Positions 53,317-64,000 of a DNA stretch of 64,000 nucleotides are shown here, in pieces (within the stretch, counting starts at the first letter, position 1; every line of letters starts with the position of its first letter). Source of the DNA: Paroedura picta. Its lineage: Eukaryota > Chordata > Lepidosauria > Squamata > Gekkonidae. The DNA is taken from positions 13,202,501 through 13,266,500 of the forward strand of contig NC_135384.1 of the NCBI RefSeq assembly GCF_049243985.1, written 5' to 3'. Position numbers and translations under genes: made by a program. Under the pieces are notes generated by a model. That model saw only the letters and a program-made list of their open reading frames with translations. It was not told where the DNA came from and did not search any database.

Positions 53317-54948
53317 ATGGTGTATGTGGTGCTAATGCTGGCAGTGCTGTTACCACCTTGGGCAATATGCAATGTCCCCACTATTAAATGGAACACTAAC
53401 CACCATCACCCCATTCTTTACAAGTATTATCAGGCAGGTGACCTCATCATTGGTGGCATTATTTCTCAGATCTATATGTTCTCACGTAAGATAACCTTTG
53501 AAACCTCTCCTTCTTGTGAACTCTTTGGCGATCCCATGTAAGTTTTTGGATATTTTGAACAATATTTGGTTCTAGACAGTTGCCTGTGTTTCAAAAGAGC
53601 TGACAACCGCCCACACTGTTCCTCTCTCTCTTTGGAAAGGATACTTGCAAATATCTTCATGATATATGCAAAATCTTCTGTGGCTGATAATAATAGGAGT
53701 GCTGTCTGATTTTGCAGAGATGTCATTTCCTCAGCGTTGGAGTTGATTTAGAATTGGTAAAGCCTATTTTCTTCCCACTGAGACTCAAGGCAGAGGACAA
53801 ATTCGTATTTAAACTTTTTTTTTTTACCAGGTAGCAAAAACCTCCATGTGCCACCAAGTTGCTACTGACTTGTGGAGACCACATGAATTGATGACCTCCC
53901 AAAACTCCTCTGATGAAAAATTTTGCTCAGGTCTTGCGGAAGGCTGTGGCTTCTTGTAGCGAATCAATCCATCTCATGTCGAGCCTCTCTTGTTCCCTTC
54001 TGCCTTCAACTTTTTCCAAAAGAAAGGAGAGTGTACAGACAGGAGAAAAAACGTCAAAGGCACCCTTAGGGACCTCTGTGCACTAAAGCAATCAATATAT
54101 ATGAATGAATATACAAATGTACATTGTTCAGTTGAAATATATTAAACCATAACATATTTCATGTGAATAATGCATTCATTTATATTGATTGCTTTAACGA
54201 TCAGAGGTCCCTTTGGGTGCCTTCAATGTTTTCTTAGCATTTTGTGTCTTCTCATGATGTGACCCAGGCTTTCTCAATCAGGGTTTATTGACAGTCCCGG
54301 AAAGGATTTCCTGAATGGGTGGGAGTTAATTCATTTTTTTGTATTATTTAAATTAATTAAACATGTATCAGGTGATAGGAACACATATGGTCATGCTGAC
54401 TGCCCCCCCCTCCCAAAATGGTCAGTGATGGGCCTGGGAAAGCGAAGTGGAGAGGCACCAGATGGGCATATATACAGCTATGCTTCCCAACCATGTTCTG
54501 CATGATCACACCACTTCTGGGGTTTCTTGAATCCAGAAGTATGTTTCAGGGGTTTCTCAATGGTAAAAAAGTTGAGAAAGGTGGGTCTAACGAATGGGCC
54601 ACAAATGTTGTTCGCTTGTAGCGTGCTAACTCTTGCTCCTTTCAACTTTGCAGATCTCTTACTCAGATCTATCAGCACATTCTGGCTATGGAATTTGCCA
54701 TCAATGAGATCAATGAAAATCTTTGGATTTTACCCAATGTCACTCTCGGTTTCCATATTTATAACAGCCAATACAGTGCAAGTGGCACCTGTCTTGCTTC
54801 AATGGAACTTCTCTCAACCTGGGGCAAATTCCTCCCTAACTACAAGTGTGACTCCAAAAACAATCTAGTAGCTGTCACTGGTGGACCTAATTTTGACATC
54901 TGCCTCTACATGGCAGCCATTCTCCATACCTACAAGATTCCACAGGTA

Positions 54949-55017
<69 letters not shown>

Positions 55018-58000
55018 GCATAGATCATTTCAAGGCATAGAGATTAGTAAAGCCAACTCAAGGCTGTGAAATACCTGAGATGTTTGTGGGAAAGCCTAAA
55101 GTGGGCAGGGTTTGGGAAGGAGAGGGACTTAAATGGGGTATAATACCAAAGAATCCACTTTCCAAATGAGCCATTTTTTCCAGGTGAACAGATATCTGTC
55201 ACCTGAAGATCAGGTGTAATCTCAGGAGATCTCCAAGGACAATATAGAGGTTGGCAACTGCAATATAGATAAAAACCTACACAGCTGAAATGTGCCACAC
55301 ACTGCATGTTTCTTCAAGGTCAAATCTAGAACAAGGAAAAGAGAACGTGGAGCTGTCTGAACTTTTTAGTTCCTTCCCATTGGCAGTGGAATCTGAACTT
55401 CCTCATTTCAAGTTTCAAGTGTCTATGAGGATAAAAGGAAGGAACAATTGTGTGGGTGTGGGTGTAAATTTTTGTCAATAAGAGTCAAAAGTAACAATAT
55501 GCCCAGAACATAGCCCCAGCTTTTTCAACCTTTCGACCAAGGATTTCCCACTGAAATATTTTTCAGGCTTCAAGGTACTGGGAAGTGATGTCAGCTAGCT
55601 ACACCTCCCTGCCACATCCTCCTGAAAGTGAGAGGAGCCTTGGGTAGCAAAAGTTTAAATGGCCAGGAATCTTACCCATCCCACCACTCCCAAGTCCATT
55701 ATTGGAGACTTCGGAAGGGGGCAGATCAACATGCTCAAATGAGGGTAGAATTATTTTTAATTGAAAAAAACCTTTTCCTTTTCTCTTTACCTGGAGTCAG
55801 AAATGGCGGGCACAGGGCGGGAAGAGCTCTCCCCAGTCACCATTTTGACAAACACCTTGTAGCATACCACTGAGGGGAATTCATGGTACCATGTGATATC
55901 ATGGTACCATGGTTGGGGAACTATAAGAATCCTTCCCACCATCTGAGGCAATCCTAGCTCTGGGTGACACAGGCTGATCTGGGGAGCCCTGTTCACCAGG
56001 GGCAACTGACTCAAACTCATCCTGTGCTTCTCTTTCTTCACTGTAGCATCTGGTCTATCTCTAGTTGACTTCTATGCAGGACTGGGTACCTCAGTAAAAT
56101 CCAGAGTATTCCTCTTAACCCTTCTCTATCTTTGTAGCTCAATGAATCCTTTTACTTCTAATACACTGAGAGTGACAGTGGTGAGTTGGGTTTTTCCCCA
56201 CAAGGTTGAGCCGCAGTAGAATATATAAAATATTAAAATACAATTATTTCTTTCAGTTCATATGCACATCCAAAACGTTAAAACATTAATATTAGTCATG
56301 CACCATTGCACAAATCCAGTGCATATTGACACATTGATGAATGATGAAACATCAAACCAAAACAAAAAAACAAACAAACACATTACTTCTTCAGTTGTCT
56401 TCTTCAGGTGTCCAACATTTAAATACACTCATGTGATATAATAATGGGGACTATAAGATGGTAAAAATATAAATGAAGAGGCTCCCACATTTATATGTCC
56501 AAATATATCTCTTGGAGTCCTCCAATTAAAATATTTATTCTTCAAAGCACCACCTTTATTGAAGACTCTCTCAGCATTCTCATATGTCCCAATTAAATAC
56601 TGGACCACTGAAGAAGACCTCAAGAGGAGTTGAAACATGTTTGAGTTTTTCTTTGGGGGAGTGTTATTCATTCATGTATCAATATGCTTTGGATTTGCAC
56701 AATAGTGCATGACTAATGTTGATGTTTTAACGTTTTCTATGTGCACAAAAATTGATATAAATATTTGTATTTTAATATTCAATATATTCTACTACTGCTC
56801 AACCTTTTAGGTTCCTGGCTTGTGTATACAGGTTGGGTTACTCTGCTTCCTCTTTTGTTGCTTCTCCCACAAACCAGAATTCCACTGCTATTTGTGACCT
56901 AGGATTTATCAAGTTCTGGATTTTCAGGATGGCCTCTGTACCATACTGAGTTCCCTATCTGTCCCAGGCTCCGTCTTCAAATCTTCAGGCATTTTCTGAA
57001 CTGGATCTGGTCACCTTATTCCACCCATCCTCTGCCAGTGACCAAGGGATACCTGCTGTCAACTTGATTTAGAGTGAAGCATTACAATTATAAAGACAAC
57101 TACAAAATTTATTTATTTATTTATTTATTTATTTGATTTGTATGACCGCCGCTCTCGGAAACCGGCTCGCGGCGGTTCACAATATTTTAATACAAATACA
57201 ATATATTAACCATTAAAAATTCCCCATTAAAACCCCATTAAAACCCCATTAAAACAATGACTAAGTCACAATGATGGCGATTAAAAAAAAAAAACTATTC
57301 CCATACAGGCCCGCTGGATGAGCAGAAAGGAACGGGGGATAATTGGGCATAGGATGGAACACTCTGGGGAACCAGGTCAGTCTAGTACTGGCCTAGATAA
57401 AATAAAACAAAGAAAGTTGTTTTACTCTGGAAACCTCTCTTTCCTTTCCATTTTTTTTGTCTTAGTTTCCATATGGTTCTGCTCCAGTACTGAACAGCAA
57501 AACCCATGGAGATTTTTTCTATTCGATGTTCCCAGACTGGAACCTTCAGTATAAAGGTATTCTCCAACTATTGTTGCTTTTTAATTGGACATGGATCGGA
57601 GTACTTTATCTCAATGATAACAATGGAGAGAGGTTTGTACAGGATGTGCTTCCTACATTTCTGCACTGGGGAATCTGCTTTGATTTCATACGGAGTGTCC
57701 CACCAGAAACTTTCCCTGATGATATTGCTGAGGTGACTGAAGAGACACTTAAAATGTTTACAGTTATCCTGGGTAGCACTGGCACTGCAGTGGTTGTTCA
57801 CGGTGAAATTCATACTATGATCATTTTGAGACTGTTACTGCAGGTACCAGAATCTGAGGACATACCAATGAAATCAAAATCTAAGGTATGGATTATGACA
57901 GCACAGATAGATTTATTGTCATTTGCATTCCAAAGAAATTGGGACATACAGCACCTCCACGGTGCTATATCCTTTGCAGTTCAATCCAAAGAGCCCTTAG

Positions 58001-61000
58001 GGTTCTGGAGATTTCTTCACACGAGAAACCCTACCTCAGTGAAAGAAGACAATTTTCTCAGGGTCTTCTGGGAACAAGCATTTTTGTGTTCATTCCTCAG
58101 TTCCACAGGAAATTCAGGATCTCCCCAAATCTGCACTGGTCAGGAGAAGCTGGAGGCCTTGCCCATGTCCGTTTTTGAGCTGAGCATGACGAGTCATAGC
58201 TACAGCATCTACAATGTGATTTATGCTGTGGCGCAAAGCTTGCATGCCATGAATTCATTCAAATCCAGACATCAAGGAATGATGGCAACAGAGAGTTGGA
58301 AGTTTCTGAATATTCAACCATGGCAGGTAACATTCCTAGCACAGTAATAGCTTAATAGTCCGCAGGTCAAGTAAAGTAGGGATAGTGGCATAGTATAGAC
58401 CAGTCTCATCAGCTATCAAAAGCTAAACAGGGTTGATACTGGATGGATTCTGCAAGGAGGATTCTGCAGAGGACGATGAAGGCAAACTACCTCTGCTTCT
58501 TATGCCTTGCAAGCTCCTTGCTGAAGTTGCCATATATCAGTGGTGATTTATGGATGTAAACAATGCTTTCTTTCTCTCTGAGAAAACTGGAGTTGACATG
58601 CCATGATCTTTCAGAGTTCCCATTTAGAACCAGTTTACTTTTAATTATTTTTGTCATGTTTGATTACCAAATCTTATATTACACATCTTAAAGTATGACA
58701 GTAAATATATGAGAGGGATGAAAACTCCTGAAACTGTATATCATCTCTAAGTTTTGTATTATTACGATGTGGGTAATATTAATAATAGGAATAGTTTAAA
58801 AAGACAATTAAATTATCAAAATCAATAAATTCTAATAAAAGATTAAATACATTAATGTGCATTAAAATTGGTAGAAGCATTACACTGCAGCGTTAGTTGA
58901 TACTGATAGAAAGTAGGAGTAACCAGTCCTAGTATTTCTCCCTCCCTCCCTCCCTCCCTCCCTCCCTCCCTCCCTCCCTTCCCTTCCCTTCCCTTCCCTT
59001 CCCTTCCCTTCCCTTCCCTTCCTTTCCCTTCCCTTCCCTTCCTGTCTGTGTTCTGTCAACTTTTATCTTCTATGTATCTATCTTTTTTCCCCTTCTAACT
59101 ATCTTTAGTTTAATTGGTTTTATGATTTATTTATTACAATGCATTGTTATAATTGTTAGCTGCCTTGATGACCCTCATTAGGCAGAAAGGTGAAATAAAC
59201 ATTTTGTAAATGAAATAACATTTTGTCTTATTGTATTATGTAAAGTGTAATACATATTGTTGGTAGTATATTAATCCTAACAATACAGTGCCTAGCATTT
59301 GAGTATTTATTTACTGGTGAGACATACACTAACATTCCTACTGCTGCTAGCCTGAATAAATTAAATTAAATTAAAAAGAAAACAGGATCAATCAGTAGCT
59401 CTGGAACAAGGTTATATATCTTCATACTTATCTTTGTTAGCTTATTTCCCTCGCAATGTAGCTCCATCACATTCTAAGACGCATTTCATTTAACAATGGT
59501 GTGGAGGAAAATATTTCCTTTGGCCAAAATGGGAAGTCAGTGGCCGGATTCGATATTATCAACTGGGTAACATTCCCAAACCAGTCCTTTCTTAGAGTCC
59601 AAGTTGGAAAGATGGACCCAAATGCTCCACCAGACCAAATGTTCACCACCCATGAAGATGCCATTGCTTGGCCCAGCTGGTTTAACCAGGTAGAGTCTAA
59701 ACTTACAATTTGGATTGTATAAATTGGTTTCCTCAGTATTTTTGAAGTGATCCATTGGTTAGACCGGATTAGACCAGAAAAGAATCTGTAAAATGTAGCC
59801 AAAGGACAGGACATTATTGGATTTCATCAAAGCTCACCAAATTATGGGAATATAAATTTAAATGTGTTCCAGTGGATAAGCCAAAAAATCTTATTAGATG
59901 GCAAACCAACAAATCCCTAAATCAAGAATACTAGAACTTCCAACAGATGATCTCTAGAAGTATCACCGATAGATTATGCAGCCTGTTTGTTAATTGTCAG
60001 GATACCTGTAAGGGACAGACTTCTAAAACACAAGTCAGAATGTTAAAACATTCTACTACTTTATTTATGGCCAGACGCAGCCCCTTTCTCTGTGCAATAA
60101 AAAATGCCTTTTGGGTTATCACAAAGTGAAGAAGGAAGGGAGGCCTTTTTGCTGTTATGATTGTCGACGATGTCCTCAAGGGAAGATTTCGAACCAGGAA
60201 AGTAAGAGATGTTCGATTTTTTTTCCTATGTATTGGCAGTGATTCCTTCCTGTCATTTAGGGAGTCATTCTCAAGAATCAGCTTGGTGTAGTGGTTAAGA
60301 GCGGTGACTTTTAATCTGGCAAGCTGGATGTTATTCCTTGTTCTTCCACATGCAGCCAGCTGGGTTAATCACATGGCCTAATGATAGTTCTGACAGAGCT
60401 GTTTTAAATGAGCAGTCATGACAGAGCTTTCTGTTGTGGGGAGACCAAGGGAAAGAAATCATAAGCCTCTTTGAGACTGCTTGTGGGAGTGTAAAGCGAG
60501 GTATAAAAAACAAATCTTCTTCAGCTAGTTGTGGATAGAGGACTACCAATATGGTTACTGTATATCTGTGGTCCCTAAATTTTTAAATATGGAGATCCAT
60601 GAGTTCAAGTTTCTATGGTAAGTGGGCCCACTTGAAAAATCAGAGCATAATCAACATTATAAGAGGTTGTGTAACCCACATTTATTTCAGGGCCCATGGG
60701 ATGGGCTCTCTACCTTGTGCTATATTCTACTCAAAAAAGTGAACAATTGAAAATGAAGATATCACACAAAAGGTTATGGTAGATTCAGATTTGTAATGGC
60801 ATCAGTGAAAGTGAACTCTTCCTTCAAGGAAGCGAGGTCCCTACCACCTCTAAGATTCTATATCTCAGTGGTGGAGCATCTGCTTGGCATACGGAAGATC
60901 CTCGCTTCAATCCCCAGCATCTCCAGTTCAAAGGATCAGCCAATTGGTGATATGAAAGATCTTCACCTGAGACCCTAGGAAGTTGCTGACAGTTTGAGTA

Positions 61001-62659
61001 AACAGTACTGATCTTAGTCTAATTCAGAATAAGGTGATTACATAAGTACCCATGACATGTTTGGTGATTACTTTCTTAAGACTGCATCAGAAGGAGAGGT
61101 GGTCTTTTGTACCTTTGCTACCTGAAAGAGTCTCAAAGCAACTTATATTTGGCATTCTTCTTCTCCCCACAACAGACACCCTGTAAGGTAGATGGCAATG
61201 AGTGAGAGGACTGTGCATGTGGAGCAGGAGAGGAGAATCAAACCTGGTTCTCCAGATTAGAGGCCACCATTTTTAACCACTACACTATGTTGGCTCTCAA
61301 GCAAAACAACTGCTGCTTGGAAGTCCTTCCAGTCACAGAAAAGAAACTTTTGAATTTTCAGCTTGAGATGTCATTTGTTACTGATATAACTACAGACATA
61401 CTGTATGTCTTTCTTCAGTGACAAAACAGCCAGACTCAGTGACTGATGCATGTGTACTTTTTCAATATAAGATGACACTTGACTAAAAAATACAGCATTA
61501 TTAGAAAATAAAATATCCTAGGACAGAAGATTCTTCAATGATAAAGCTAGTTTCTAGGCTACTAAAATCTGAGCAAATTCTTAATCTTCCTCAAATACCA
61601 TTCCTTGGGGTGGAATTTCAAGACAAGACTGTCCATCAGAGAATAATTTAGCTTTCTCCATGACTTTATATTAGTAGGATATTATTATTGCAATGAATAC
61701 ATATGTGTGTGATGTATAGGAATAGATCCATTTTCTCTTCTCTCTCTTTTGTTCTAGACATGGATGGCTGTTTTCAGTGTCCAGAAGGTCAATATCCAAA
61801 CAACAAGCAGGACTTCTGTATTCCCAAAAAGATCAGTTTTTTATCTTATGAAGAACCTTTGGGAATTAGTTTGGCTAGTTCTGCTCTTCTCTTTTCTTTC
61901 GTAATAGTTTTGATGCTTGGGACCTTCATTAAGCACCAAGACACTCCCATAGTCAAAGCTAACAACCTGACTCTTACCTACGGACTTCTTATCTCCCTCC
62001 TGTTATCATTCCTTTGTATTTTTCTATTTATTGGGCAGCCTGGAAAGATGACATGTCTCCTTCGACAAACTGTTTTTGGAATTGTCTTTTCAGTAGCTGT
62101 TTCTTGTGTGTTGGCCAAGACTGTTATTGTGGTTCTAGCTTTCATAGCCACCAAACCAGGCTCCAGAATGAGAAACTGGCTAGGGAAACAACTAGCCTTT
62201 TCCATTGTTTTTTCTTGCTCCTTTACTCAAACCATAATTTGTACAGTGTGGTTGGTCATCTTTCCTCCCTTCCCAGATTTTGACACACACTCAATGGCTG
62301 AAGAAATTATATTGGAATGTAATGAAGGATCAGTCATCATGTTTTACAGTGTCTTGGGCTACATGGGACTTCTGACCATTATTAGCTTTATCATGGCTTT
62401 CCTAGCCAGGAAGTTACCTGACAGTTTCAATGAAGCCAAGTTCATCACCTTTAGCATGTTGGTCTTTTGCAGTGTTTGGCTGACTTTCATCCCAGCATAC
62501 TTAAGTGCAAAAGGAAAATATGTGGTGGCTGTGGAGATCTTCTCAATATTAACCTCCAGTTGTGGATTATTGGGCTTCATCTTTTCCCCCAAATGCTACA
62601 TCATTTTAGCTAGACCACAACTGAACACCAAAGAGCAACTAATGAGGAAAAAAGATTAA
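53317..62659 (+). CDS. VMN2R: Vomeronasal type-2 receptor, gene E (6 exons, 876 aa)
   Basis: Exons: 53317-53537, 54654-54945, 57466-58326, 59462-59689, 60075-60201, 61758-62659; all GT-AG with the phases of the other genes and all open. The start ATG sits in a perfect Kozak context (GCCACCATGG); the signal peptide is [19 protein letters not shown]. Venus flytrap motifs: [56 protein letters not shown]. The linker has nine cysteines ([27 protein letters not shown]). The seven-helix domain: [11 protein letters not shown] (Leu in place of the usual Arg), [34 protein letters not shown]. Exon 6 has the 902-nt length of D. A long (TA)n begins about 7 nt inside intron 2. A candidate AATAAA is at 62881. 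D and E are divergent neighbours. Confidence 0.93.
53838..54266 (+). repeat. Squamate interspersed repeat interrupted by a foldback element, intron 1 of gene E
   Basis: Left part 53838-54018 ('gctcaggtcttgcggaaggctgtggctt' to 'ccttcaactttttcc'), right part 54234-54266 ('tagcattttgtgtcttctcatgatgtgacc'). The parts are contiguous in the usual form of this repeat; 54019-54233 is inserted between them. Confidence 0.55.
54045..54232. mobile_element. Foldback element with about 60-bp inverted ends
   Basis: The left arm 54045-54112 and right arm 54171-54232 pair through 'gcaccc', 'agggacctctg' and 'taaagcaatcaatata' and their complements, with only a few mismatches. About 60 nt of AT-rich loop separate them. 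It sits inside an older repeat. Family unassigned. Confidence 0.7.
54949..55013 (+). repeat. (TA)n microsatellite at the exon 2 donor of gene E
   Basis: About 33 TA units starting directly after GTAAGA of the exon 2 donor. No interruption seen. Confidence 0.95.
56202..56806. mobile_element. 605-bp inverted-repeat element, possibly Penelope-like, intron 2 of gene E
   Basis: Left arm about 56202-56346 and right arm about 56662-56806 are long inverted copies of each other (outer ends aaggttgagc and gctcaacctt; inner 'gcatgactaat', 'tgttttaacgttt'). The centre includes 'ccactgaagaagacctcaagaggagttgaaacatg', resembling the post-ORF tail of Penelope-like elements. No open ORF remains. Confidence 0.6.
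57108..57300 (-). repeat. Antisense LINE 3' tail, intron 2 of gene E
   Basis: (ATTT)n followed by 'gatttgtatgaccgccgctctcgg..cggttcacaat', the reverse of the usual '..gcggtcatacaaat(aaat)n' 3' end of L2/CR1-type LINEs in squamates. Confidence 0.5.
58370..58560 (+). repeat. 5S-rRNA-derived SINE, degraded, intron 3 of gene E
   Basis: 'atcaaaagctaaacagggttgatactggatgg' matches the 5S internal-control region loosely; the tail includes 'gcaaactacctctgcttctt' and 'ccatatatcagtggtgattta'. Confidence 0.55.
58938..59043 (+). repeat. (CTCC)n/(TTCCC)n microsatellite in intron 3 of gene E
   Basis: A pure pyrimidine run of about 100 nt: tandem CTCC units passing into TTCCC pentamers. A strand-asymmetric tract of the kind able to form triplex (H-) DNA. 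Confidence 0.95.
60282..60530 (+). repeat. tRNA-derived SINE, intron 5 of gene E
   Basis: Head 'ttggtgtagtggttaagagcgg', body 'cttccacatgcagccagctggg' and 'tttgagactgcttgtggg', tail 'aaatcttcttc'. Same family as 28042-28297. Confidence 0.75.
60856..61035 (+). repeat. tRNA-derived SINE (second type), intron 5 of gene E
   Basis: Head 'tctcagtggtggagcatctgcttggcat' with B box 'cgcttcaatcccc', then 'cctgagaccctaggaagttgc' and 'gagtaaacagtactgatctt'. This is the least degraded copy of the family that lies as a fossil in intron 1 of A-C. Confidence 0.75.
61085..61300 (-). repeat. tRNA-derived SINE, antisense, intron 5 of gene E
   Basis: 'ttcttcttctccccacaacagacaccctg' and 'ttttaaccactacactatgttggc' are the reverse of the family seen at 28042 and 60282; it lies opposite the copy at 60282 in the same intron. 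Confidence 0.75.
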
Positions 62660-64000
62660 TGAATATGAACCAATATTTCCATAAAATAGTCAAATCCCTC
62701 ATAGTTTTTGGTGAAGCGTTGCTCATAGTCACGTCCCATTATAGTGACAAGAATTTACTTCTATATAATGATGTGTTTCATATATTGTACCCTATTCTTA
62801 AAATTGCCAATGAATTTAATCTTTAGCATCTCAATTCTGTTGTTGGGTTGCCAGGTCTTTTAACATTAAGGGGATTCCACAATAAAGCTCAATACCTCTG
62901 AGCAGCAAGAAGCAGGGTTTTTAAGAGACTTGGAGCCCCTTTAAATTTCTGCTTTCTCCTCTGTCCACAAACTGCTTTAAAAGTTCATGGAAGTTTGTGA
63001 TGGTAGATGTGAGGTGCTCTTGGGTCCCACTCCTGGCTTCCCCTTTCTCTGCCATGATGTGAACCTTCCTCTGTCACTTTTGGCAAAGATACGCAGCTCA
63101 CACAGCTCCCCACAGCAACAGTTTATTCAGCATCAGTTCCTCCACACAAGTGTTACGTCCGACATTCACCAGCCAACTCCCCTTTCTTTTTCCCCTCTTT
63201 ATATTCCCCTTTGCTGACTCCACCCCCTTATTTAGTCACCCTCACTCCATTCTAGCCTCACCTCACCTGGCTCTAATCCCCTTTGTGTATTCCCCTTAGC
63301 TGTGTTCACCCTTTCTTTCCCCTCTAGCAGTCTTCTCTCTTCTTCTGAGCATTCAGGTAAGTTAATTTTACTCTATTCTAGGTTCCATTGCATTCTGGAA
63401 CTTGGTCTAGCCCTTTGTGGGAATGGCAGAGCTTAGGGGTCTACTGTAGTTTTCTCCAACTCTTCACCCTGCTTGCGGGCTGGCTGAGAAACCTCTCCCC
63501 AAGCCTTTCTACAGCTCTCTGGAATGACCCTTTAACCCTGGTATGTATCCTCTGCCATTCCTTTATCTCTCTCCCCTTCTCTCTCCCTCTTAGTCTTCCT
63601 AACTTCCCCTCTATCTATCTCTTCAAGTCCGGGTTATTACGGTCATTGACCAGCATCATTATTTTCAGGTAAATTTTGCCTGCTAGAGACAACCATATTC
63701 CATTTGAATTAGCATTGGGAGGTTCCTGTGGATGAAACTGGCCAGTATGTCTCAATTCTCTTCAGGCATTGCACCCCCAAAAATCCTCCTGAAGCAAGGA
63801 ACCCATTTTGAGGTTCGTTGCTTTGTTTTTGTATGAGTTGCTCCTGCCCGAGACATCCATAGCTTCTAATAAAAAAGCTGGGGGTGGGGCTTTCTGGGGA
63901 TTGCATGGGCCAGAATGATCCTATTCCTTCTATTTTTGGCAGCACAGCTCTCGCTATCATCCTGAATGTGTTGGCCAATTTTGAGGTGCCTAGCTTTATT
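62660..64000. other. 3' flank of gene E to window end
   Basis: A candidate polyadenylation signal AATAAA is at 62881. 63060-63660 is pyrimidine-rich ('ccctctttatattcccctttgctgactccaccc') and looks like a repeat of unknown family. 63700-64000 shows no exon. I see no gene here. Confidence 0.5.

Overview
This window is vertebrate genomic DNA, almost certainly from a squamate reptile (lizard or snake). Two things support this. It holds a tandem cluster of vomeronasal type-2 receptor genes (V2R/VMN2R, class C GPCRs), a family greatly expanded in squamates. Its interspersed repeats are also of squamate type: Sauria SINEs with ACCTTT tails, 5S-rRNA-derived and tRNA-derived SINEs, CR1 and L2 LINE debris, and short hAT-like palindromes.

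I can assemble five apparently intact six-exon V2R genes (A-E) with consistent splice signals and intron phases. All have the order signal peptide and start of the ligand-binding lobe (exon 1), Venus flytrap (exons 2-4), nine-cysteine linker (exons 5 to start of 6), seven-helix domain (exon 6). A (3855-12417, +), B (17838-26128, +) and C (30689-38243, +) each encode 878 aa. D (42313-50036, -) encodes 866 aa and E (53317-62659, +) 876 aa. A, B and C run head to tail, C and D are tail to tail, D and E head to head. A, B and C form one subfamily: equal exon lengths, shared intron SINEs and a shared retroelement fossil upstream. D and E are more distant and share a shorter exon 6.

A and B sit in a tandem duplication of about 14 kb. 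Each unit carries a V2R pseudogene upstream (intact exon 1, decayed exon 2, nothing further) and a fossil tyrosine-recombinase retroelement (DIRS/Ngaro-like). Between B and C is a sharp breakpoint followed by a relic of another exon 6 and its 3' flank. A and B differ by clean filled/empty insertion sites (three Sauria SINEs in B, a CpG-rich inverted-repeat element in A) and share a 197-bp stretch of perfect identity in exon 3, which suggests gene conversion.

The rest is intron and intergenic DNA rich in repeats and microsatellites. I found no rRNA or tRNA gene, no CRISPR array and no prokaryotic feature. Apart from the V2Rs, the only hint of a host gene is one 150-nt membrane-segment exon candidate on the minus strand near 39.2 kb. 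The receptors would be expected in vomeronasal sensory neurons, usually one per cell together with a broadly expressed V2R partner; nothing in the window tests that.
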